The notes under the pieces: model-generated
The model's database searches: none
Told to the model about the DNA's origin: nothing
The model's input: the letters and a program-made list of their open reading frames with translations, nothing else
NCBI GenBank assembly: GCA_025506515.1
Contig: CM046451.1
Location: 39,456,595 to 39,520,594 of the forward strand
DNA from: Flaveria trinervia
Lineage: Eukaryota; Streptophyta; Magnoliopsida; Asterales; Asteraceae
DNA length: 64,000 nt
Reading direction: 5' to 3'
Program-made: the position numbers and the translations under genes
In this document: in pieces, positions 56,846-64,000 of the stretch
Numbering within the stretch: position 1 is the stretch's first letter
Layout: every line of letters starts with the position of its first letter

Positions 56846-58170
56846 GTTTTGACCTTGTGATCATATTGATTCTCAATCTTTAAGATGAAATTCTTTAGAA
56901 TCTCAGGAGTCTCATCCTTAGTTCTTAGGAAGAAGACCCAAGTAAATCTTGTGAAGTCATATGTGATCACTAAACAGTAAGAGGTCCTTCCTAGACTCAT
57001 GACACTGGTGGGGCCTAAGAGATCCATATGTAACAAGTGTTGAGGTGTAGTGATGGAGTTTCTTTCCTTTGGCTTGTGAGATACCTTGTGTTGCTTCCCT
57101 TTGAGGCATGCAACACAATGATCATCACTTGTAATCTCTTTCTTTGGCATTCTAGTTACCAAATCATTCATAATTAGCTTATTTATGTTTTTAAAGTTTA
57201 CATGGCACATTCTTTTATGCCAGAGAAAAGACGCATCACTATTAGCTTTAGATAGAAAACATGAAACTTCTCCTAAGGGATATGTTTCTTGCAAATCCAT
57301 CTTGTACATGTTCCCTTTCTTGGGGACTCTAATCAGAATTGCTCATGAGGAATGACCACCCCGGGCTTGAGAACAATGCACTCATGCTCAGTGAAGAGCA
57401 TGTTATGACTCTAATCACAAAATTGAGATACACTCAAAAGATTGTATCCAATCTCCTTGACAAAGTTTACCTTTTCAATGCTGAGCTTACCATTTGTGAC
57501 CTCGCCCCTTCCGGATATGTAACCACCCTCATCTCCTCCAAAATCCACTAAACCTCCATCAATTCTTTCAAAGTTTTGTACTGACCTATTTCCTATCATG
57601 TGCCTAGAACAACCACTATCAATGATCCATACATTCTTTTTTGTCTTGAGTTGTTATTGCACAAAAGAGATGGTTAGTTACATTTCGAAACCAAAGCCTT
57701 GCTTGTCTTGGGTTTATGAGAAGAAGTTGAAGGTAATGAAACAATAATTGATCCTATGGTCATATTTGAGGATCCTTTTCTATTGTTGATGGAGAACTTT
57801 CAGTCACTTGGTCTTTCTTGAACTTCTACACCACCTTTGGAAGTTTAGACTTGCTCTTCAATACTTCAAAAGTTTTACTAACTTTAGAAGTTTTGATGAC
57901 TGGTCATTCGGAAGATCTTGCTATCACTACAGCAGGTTTCAGTGCTTTGGAAGTATTCCCTTCTTCTGAGACGAAAAATTCTTCCGAAAGAAATTTTCCA
58001 CTTGCCTTCATCTTCATTTTAGAGCTTCCGAAGGAAACATATTTTCCTAACGAAGCTATTTTCTTCTTGTAACTCTTAGAAATCTCTTCTTTGGTCATAT
58101 GGAGAGTGCTTCTTGGGTTGTAGAAGCAATCCTTATCAATATAAGAAGTACTCTCACACATAACACAACA
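56846..58170 (-). pseudogene. Element B pol, protease and integrase N-terminal part, with a decayed zinc knuckle
   Basis: On the minus strand from the right: a single C-x2-C-x4-Y-x4-C unit (58167-58125, CVMCESTSYIDKDC, His replaced by Tyr) like the triple cluster of A. Next comes the protease DSGCSRHMIGNRSVQ (about 57625-57580), then GEVTNGKLSIEKVNFVKEIGYNLLSVSQF. The integrase zinc finger follows (LWHKRMCHVNFKN ... HCVACLKGKQ, 57225-57095), then the core HLLHMDLLGPTSVMSLG and YDFTRFTWVFF (about 57020-56930). It is cut by F after NQYDHKVKTI. Frameshifts separate protease and integrase. Confidence 0.85.
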
Positions 58171-60397
58171 TATTTTCTTCTTTCAAAAAGCCTTCTTTCG
58201 AGTACAAGGCTAAACTTGATCACTTTCCCTCTCCATGTTCATCTTTGTAGATGCTGAGACAGTTCTTTTAGAGTGAAAACTGCACTTAGATCTAGATGAT
58301 TTAGGCTATGTAGCAGTGGTACACAACCGATCAGCCTTCTTCTTGATGCTGGGATGATTTGAACATGAACCAGAACTCTTGGTACTAGAGTTCAAGTTGA
58401 TGTCTTTAATCTTAACCACTTCAAACCCTATACAAATAAAGACTTGTTTCTACTTAGAGTCAAAAGTGGCCTTGGTCTCCTGAGCCTTCTATGCTTTTCT
58501 CTTGCTTTTTCTGATCAAGTTCTTTCTCATAAACTTGGTCATCATAGGCTTCTTACTCTCCTCAAAAGGATAGTGACCCTTCTTAGAATCTTCTTCTTCA
58601 CTCTTCTCTGAGGAATTCTCCACTATCACTTCTTCATCCTCTTTAGTCAAGGGGTCTATAAGAGGAAGCTTATCTTCACAAGTTCCATACCTAGGGGATC
58701 TTACAAATATATTGTGTATGAAGGAACTATCTCACTAAATCCCAGTCCCTGCTTATTCTAATAACAAACATTTCCATGCAAGGATGATGATATAATGTTC
58801 TTGAAGGTCTATTCTTCAAGAACACATTTTTCTACCTTAGCTTTGTTGATCACAAGCTGTGCCTGTCATTCAATCAACTTGGTTATGAGATCTTTGATCT
58901 GAGTCCTATAGTTGGTGTGTTCATGTTTAAGAATTGAAATGGTTTTCTCTAAGTCTCCTATCTTTAACTTATATATATTTTTAGATCTTTTGAAATCAGA
59001 TTTTAGGATTTAAGGACTCAAGATCATATCTCATCTCTAAGTTATGGGACCTGTATCTATTAACTTTAACAATACATTTAGGTGTACAGGGATGTTCTAA
59101 TACCTTTGCTTTATCATGGTCAGCTATTAGTGCTTGGTTTGAAGACACATTTTCTATCTGAAAACTCCAGTCAAAGCCTCATTCTTCAATAGCAACATCA
59201 GCTTGCTGCTTTGGCTTCTCATTCTGTGTGGCTTTCTCAGTGTAGTTTGGTCTTGCTTGTGGCCACCATTTGTCCTTGGTGCCTTGCATTCCCTAGCAAA
59301 GTGACCTATTTGGTTACAGTTGTAAAACTTGACTTTGTTTTTATCGAACCCAAACTTTCCACTGGCTATATTAATGGGAAACTTCCTTCCTGTTCTCTTA
59401 AAGAACTTAATGGCTTTGTGAGTGAGAAGAGCCATCTGCTGGACTATTTCCATGTACTCCGGGTCATCTGTACAGATACAGTCCAGATATTCAAGGGTGA
59501 ATAGAAAGTTTCCTGAGCTTTCATTAAAAGACATAATGGCATGTGAAGAACTTGTCTCTTGGAATGGGCTTCCTTGAGTGTAGTATTCTCTTGGTGTATG
59601 TGAGAAGGTGATGAAAGGACCCTTTTGTGAGTTGTCAGGGAAGCGTATAAGATAATGTTGAGGTTCTATGCTATCCTTTTTAGTCACGTGCAGTGTTGTA
59701 CTCATTTGATTGCTGGAGTTACCAAATGAACCGTGCATGTTCATCTACATCTAGTATCCACTGAGAATACCATACAACTCAATCAAAGTATGACTCTTAA
59801 GGTTCTCAGTCCTCTTGATAACAACACAATAATGTGTCCATTACCTAGGAAGAGAAGACATGAACTTCCTTACAATGTCCCTATTTTCAAGAGTCACTCC
59901 AACATCCACTAGATTGTCCACAATCTTAACAAATCTAAAGTATTGTTGAGTCATGGTTTCACTAGTTTTACAAGTGAAATTTTCTAACTGCTACTTGTGG
60001 AGATCCTTGTTGTTCTCCTTGGCTTCAGTACAACAATCATACATTAGTTTCAATGCATCCCACATCTGTTTAGCTTTTTTTCATTTCTTAAAACATCTAT
60101 GTACAGAGTTTGGAAGAGCAGTGTGAAGGGCTGTCATGGCTTTCTAATCAATTTCTACTCTCTTTCTATCTTCATCAGAGTAGTCAGCCATAGTCTTCGG
60201 AATCATACCACCTCTAGCGGCTACTGAAGAGGTGCTTGGTTTGTAAGTCCTGAGACAGCAGACTCCCATATCCTGGAATCATGAGACTTGATGAAACCTT
60301 CCATTCGATGGCACTAAGTGTCAAAATATTCAAGAGTGATCAGTGGGGACTTTGTCATGGTTCCAGTTTTCATATCAGCTTTAGTGATAGCTGCCAT
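58171..60397 (-). pseudogene. Element B gag
   Basis: The likely start is at 60397-60395 (MAAITKADMKTGTMT), about 60 bp after the PBS. Badly shifted frames cover the capsid part. The best-kept segment is 59744-59154, with EYMEIVQQMALLTHKAIKFF and the nucleocapsid VKFYNCNQIGHFARECKAP (59330-59286). There the first knuckle Cys is lost. The rest, toward 58200, is Lys/Ser-rich linker with no domain, as in A. Confidence 0.75.
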
Positions 60398-60458
60398 TTG
60401 AGATGTTAAGTATTTTGTGTGTGTGAGGCATCTTCAGATGGTGAGATCTTACTATCAA

Positions 60459-60473
60459 GAGCCTCTAATACAA
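60459..60473 (-). promoter_or_regulatory. Primer binding site of element B (degenerate)
   Basis: The minus strand reads TTGTATTAGAGGCTC next to the LTR end. Compared with TGGTATCAGAGC it has a lost G, a C-to-T change and an extra G. Confidence 0.65.
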
Positions 60474-60475
60474 AT

Positions 60476-61293
60476 TGCGGGACCGTTTAGGAGGGTTTGG
60501 TCACTTACAACAAAACACACTGTAAGGAGAGATTGATTCCGAACACTTAACAGATCAAATGGGGAACTAGAAACCAGTTACAATGATACTAAGAAACACA
60601 AGTAATTGAGAGACATAACAAGAACAAAATAACATAAGTGTTTGGGTTTCAAGAATGTTGTATATTGCTCTATAGTTCCTTACAAATGTTTATAAAGCAT
60701 ACATTAAGATACAAGGGACCATCGATTCTTTATACTACATCCTACAGCCAACCATACTTTGAAGGCCAGTTGGATACATGATTAGACAACAACAAAATCA
60801 ATGTAGAGTCAAAAGGCAAATTTCCTTTTGACTAGTGATTATGACATGCCATAGCTCACATACTAATATATTAAAAAAAGGATAAAAGTACATAAAGTAG
60901 AAAAAACAGACTCTAGACCTCAATGTACAGTTTACCAAAAGCATGGACTTTTTCACCAACTTATGAAAGTTGGTGAGTCAAACAGGGTTGCAGCGGAAAG
61001 GTGGTCCAACTTCATGGTAAAAGGTACATTAGATAAAGCATGTACTCAAAAGTCTTTAGAAGAAATTTGCCTTTATAAACTGGCTTCAGAACACTTTGTT
61101 TCTAAAGCGTCGAAAGACTTCATGTTTGGCTTCGGAAGATATTGGTCTTGGCTTCAGAAGATTTCACACTTAGAATGTTTTCTAATGTATAATGTGAAAC
61201 TTTCAAATTATTCTACTTCAGCACTTTATGCATGCATGCAGGATAGGCTACTTGGATGTTTTGGATTGCATCAGCTTTATATGAAACCTTACA
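60476..61293 (-). repeat. 5' LTR of element B
   Basis: On the minus strand it runs from TGTAAGGTTTCATATAAAGC to CGGTCCCGCA, 818 bp. It aligns with the 3' LTR through CATATAARGCTRATGCAA, CCAAAAC and the end region. CTTCGGAAG/CTTCAGAAG words lie at about 61065-61160, with a TATA box (TTTATAAAC on the minus strand, about 60689-60697) downstream. A boundary at 61335 is also possible, but the C coding frame continues to about 61315, which favours 61293. Confidence 0.7.
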
Positions 61294-62344
61294 GATGCAT
61301 AAGTTATATCCAATTACCCGAGACCTTGGTCAACACCTAATGGCTCGTCTTCAATAGTAGTTAAGCTAGTGATGTGGTTATCATTTTTAGGGTGCTCAAG
61401 GGAGTCTTGAGACTCATCTTGAGGGCTTATGGCTTGGGTGGTGAGCTTATCAGGTTGAGAATCACTAATATTGAGGTCAATTATGGAGGATGGTTGGACC
61501 TCTAGCTGAGTGGGAGCCCTAAGTTCTACTCTAGCCTTTTAATTTGAACAGAGGGGACTCGTTCAATCAGAGTAGATTGAACAAGGGTTTAATTATGGTG
61601 TGTTTTGTATGTGAATTTGATTGGGTAAGAAGAAGTAATTGACATTGTAGTGGTGGTGTCTGGTGTGGGTTCATCACCTGCTTGGTTTGTAGGGATGTCA
61701 CCAAGAGCCATTGGCTCAAGCATACCCAGAAGAAGATCAATGAACCTTTTATAGAAGTTAGTGGACACATTCTTTAGTGTTTTGAAGACGCATGGCCTCA
61801 TGTGAAGGACCAGTAGAATGTCTTTACATTGCAGATTGTCCCGGTCAAGCTCGCAGTTGATTACGTGCTCAATGAAATAGGGATACATATAGAATGGGTC
61901 CCTAGTGTGATTGCCTCTTAGAATCTTCAGTATAAATCGTGAGTATTTGAAGCGGAGGCCTTTGACCTACCTATGAACCATGCAAACCAAACCATATGAG
62001 ATTTGATCCTATCCCCCTAATTTGTTGGATAGGCTGTGCAGGACAATGTGTAGTAAGAACTTCTAGTTGTAGGAGAAGTTGAACTTGTAGACGATGGATT
62101 TGCAAAAATCTCCGCCATATCCCATCTGAATGTAAGTGTCCTCCATATCAGACTTGGGAAATTTAGTGGGGTATCCTTTATCATGGAGTTCAAGAGATAT
62201 GGAGCATCTTGAATATAATGGTAGGATTAATAGTGAGGGAGGTGAAGTATGCAGTTTGTGATAGAAATTGACTATTAGAGCAAAATCGACATCCTTTGAA
62301 GAATCAAGGATATTGACTTGGTTGTGTTAGGTATTCAAGGCCAT
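61294..62344 (-). pseudogene. Element C accessory ORF, C-terminally truncated
   Basis: It starts at 62344-62342 (MALNT), about 110 bp after a TATA-like box. The family core appears as YMYPYFIEHVINCELDRDN (61890-61835) followed by LLVLHMRPCVFKTLKN. A Ser/Thr/Pro-rich stretch follows, then DESQDSLEHPKNDNHITSLT and EDEPLGVDQGLG-stop near 61313. The long coiled-coil and C-terminal parts present in A and B are absent because the B LTR starts at once. Frameshifts in the N-terminal third. Confidence 0.65.
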
Positions 62345-63018
62345 TGTTGAGAAAGTATGCTTGAGTGAAGGAATTTGAGAGTGAGTGGAGAAGAAGATAG
62401 TGTAAATTTGGGGCTTTGTGAAGGTAAAAAAAGTATAGAAATAGATACAGAAGTTTTAAATAAGGGGTAAAAAGATCAAACTGAGAAGGTGAAAGGAAAG
62501 TTTAGGTTTTGAATTGACAATCACGGTAAGATAGACCATTTAAAATATCATGACAAGCATCAATTAAGTTTTACTTTTTACAGAGTTGGGCCCAAAATTT
62601 CGATTGTATAGTAAGTTTTTCTTATGATAGTAAAATTGCTTCCAAGAGAAAACCCTTGTGTTTCTTAATAGTGTCTTCCGAGGCCACTTTTACTTCCGAA
62701 GGCAAGCCATGTCTCAAAGACAAGTTTGCTTCTGAGAGTAAAGTGTTATTCCAAGAAAAGAAGTTTGCAAGCTTCTAAAGTAGATTTGATCTATTATCAA
62801 ATTTTCTTCCAAGGTGAAAAACTCTTCGAAAGAGAATACTTGTGTAGAGGAATTTTCCTTCGGAAGATTAATACAAATATCTTCCAAGGGTAAATTTCTC
62901 TTGGGAAGAATTCATACTTAAAAATTTTGAAGAAAAAACCTTTAGTAACTGGGCTTAGATTGTATGAAAATAACACATACAAGACATATATTTTTAAAAA
63001 AATTTCAAAAGAAATAGA
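62345..63018 (-). promoter_or_regulatory. Spacer of C: palindrome words and candidate internal promoter
   Basis: Between the pol stop (63021-63019) and the aORF start, CTTCCGAAG, CTTCGGAAG and TTTCGAAGAG words occur at about 62665-62910. On the minus strand TTATTTAAAA (62463-62454) is a TATA-like box, and a 110-base pyrimidine-rich leader (cttcttctccactcactc) without ATG leads to the aORF. This is the same plan and spacing as in B. Confidence 0.5.
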
Positions 63019-63567
63019 CTAGTCAATGTTAATCATCCCAATTGGCATGATTAAAATCCTTGTTCATTTAAAGTTTTGGTGAACAAGTCAGCATATTGTT
63101 CATTTGAATTGACTTTGACTAGTTCGATTATGTTTTTCTCATGAATATCACAAATAAAATGGTACTTGATGTCAGTATGCTTTGTCTTGGAGTGCTTGAC
63201 TGGATTCTCTTTGATAGAAATTACACTCTTGTTGTCTATATGGATAGGAGTCTCCATGAAGTTCAAAAAATAGTCTAACATCTGGTTTTGAATCCATAGC
63301 AACTGAGCATAACAACTTGTAGTAGCAAGGTATTCAGCTTTAGCAGTTGATGTAGAGACACATGATTGCTTCTTGCATTGAGAGGAAATGATCCTTCTAC
63401 CAAGAAATTAACATCATCCTGATGTGGATTTCTTGTTAATATTATAGCCACCATAATGACTATCAGTATAACCATGAGGTTGAAACCCTTATTCCTAGGA
63501 TAGCAAAGACCTAGTTTGGGAGCTCCTCTGAGGTTTCTAAGAATTCTCTTGACAACAATTAGGTAAC
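63019..63567 (-). pseudogene. Element C pol, RNase H part
   Basis: The minus strand reads LIVVKRILRNLRGAPKLGL (63565-63510), then broken DSHYGG-like sequence, CYGFKTRC / LWIQNQMLDYFLNFMETPIHIDN (63300-63235), KHTDIKYHFICD and NEQYADLFTKTLNEQ. It ends with an MINID-stop equivalent at 63021-63019 after a frameshift. This is copia RNase H. The rest of pol would lie right of the window beyond element J, if it survives. Confidence 0.85.
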
Positions 63568-64000
63568 TGAAGATCAAGAATAGGATGGACTCACCTTAGA
63601 TTAGTGTTTATACGTTTGTTTATGTTTTAATGTAATAGGACAAATGTTAAATTACTTTTGTAAGTTGTAGCTTGAGTGTGCTGCCCAACAAAACTATGAG
63701 CAAAACTATAGTTTCGCTCATAGTCCGCAGGGTTGTTTCACCCGGCGAAACTATGTTTCGTAGCCTGGCAAAACCAAGCTCGAGCCTGACAGTTTTGCTG
63801 TCCAATGAAACTGTTAGCGAAACTACCTACTCTATATATAGAATTGTTTCTTTCATTGCAGGGAGATCTTGCGAAACCCTAATTCGTATTTTCTCTGTTG
63901 CAAGTGTAATTTTGAGGCTGGAATCATATTGAAATCATATTGAGCCCTTGTTGATTTATTGTGTTTGCTTTGATTTGCTTATTATTGAACACTTTTGCTT
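63568..64000 (+). repeat. Start of a further LTR (element J), running out of the window
   Basis: The C coding frame ends abruptly at 63567, and a new AT-rich sequence starts TGAAGATCAAGAATAGG. It holds another palindromic word set, CGAAACTAT / ATAGTTTCG (about 63690-63830), followed by a TATA box (TATATATAG, 63833-63841) and a leader-like stretch. This is the array-then-TATA plan of the copia LTRs above. Neither the end nor a TSD is in view. Confidence 0.6.

Larger units (their letters stand above)
6335..61293 (-). mobile_element. Element B: Ty1/copia, SIRE/Maximus-like, split by nested insertions
   Basis: The order on the minus strand is 5' LTR (61293-60476), primer binding site, gag, protease, integrase, reverse transcriptase, RNase H, spacer, accessory ORF and 3' LTR (7142-6335). 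The coding pieces join across each insertion: integrase across F, reverse transcriptase across D, RT/RNase H across A, and aORF across solo LTR G. Without G, A, D, F and their duplicated 5-bp sites, about 14.5 kb remains, matching the 14,973 bp of A. The two LTRs are clearly diverged, and no matching TSD is seen at the outer ends (CTACA left, GATGC right). B is therefore old or chimeric. Confidence 0.8.

Noticed and set aside
6335..61293. Endogenous pararetrovirus or retrovirus-like envelope locus
   Set aside because: All pol fragments have copia or gypsy order and motifs, and no envelope-type protein was found.
60476..61335. B 5' LTR ending at 61335 (TGTTGACC on the minus strand)
   Set aside because: The C aORF frame continues through this point to about 61313, and alignment with the other B-family LTRs places the start at TGTAAGG, 61293.
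1..64000. tRNA, rRNA or host protein-coding genes
   Set aside because: I found no tRNA-like cloverleaf with A and B boxes, no rRNA stretch and no convincing host exon set. Searching by eye can miss short or spliced genes.

Overview
This window is plant nuclear DNA, most likely from a eudicot with a large, repeat-rich genome. An Asteraceae-type genome is a guess from the style of the elements, and nothing in the window fixes the species. I see no host gene that I can support. Almost all of the 64 kb is transposable elements, mainly nested LTR retrotransposons. Every coding region found is broken by stops or frameshifts.

The backbone is one old minus-strand Ty1/copia element of the SIRE/Maximus type, called B here, at 6335-61293. 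Later insertions split it into five pieces. Most of the insertions carry a 5-bp target-site duplication (TSD): solo LTR G (8118-8974, GATAG); plus-strand copia element A (15251-30223, TAAGG/TAAAG); non-autonomous minus-strand element D (30400-45992, TTCAA); and Ty3/gypsy chromovirus F (47811-56840, TTATG). D itself holds gypsy chromovirus E (30480-39227, ATAAG) and solo LTR I (43728-44443, AAAAT). Removing the insertions leaves B at about 14.5 kb, close to the 14,973 bp of A.

Left of B (1-6334) lie a deleted copia element H (LTR, post-pol remnant, accessory ORF), a minus-strand gypsy LTR fragment and a relic of a hAT DNA transposase. Right of B lies a fourth copia element C (minus strand, accessory ORF and RNase H), cut at 63568 by the start of another LTR (J) that runs out of the window.

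The most interesting pattern concerns the copia elements A, B, C and H. Each has an accessory ORF (aORF, the env-like position of SIRE elements) downstream of pol. Between pol and the aORF, or directly before the aORF in H, lies a spacer with an array of short CG-containing palindromes, then a TATA box, then a short leader or a candidate intron, then the aORF start. For A and B, and for H through its LTR, the palindrome in the spacer is the one found in the element's own LTR family. It differs from element to element. I read this as a second, LTR-like internal promoter for the aORF. Other points of note are three extra zinc knuckles between gag and protease in A (one decayed copy in B), motifs shared between copia and gypsy LTRs, and a conserved splice-donor-like motif in gypsy LTRs paired with its own complement about 1.3 kb downstream.
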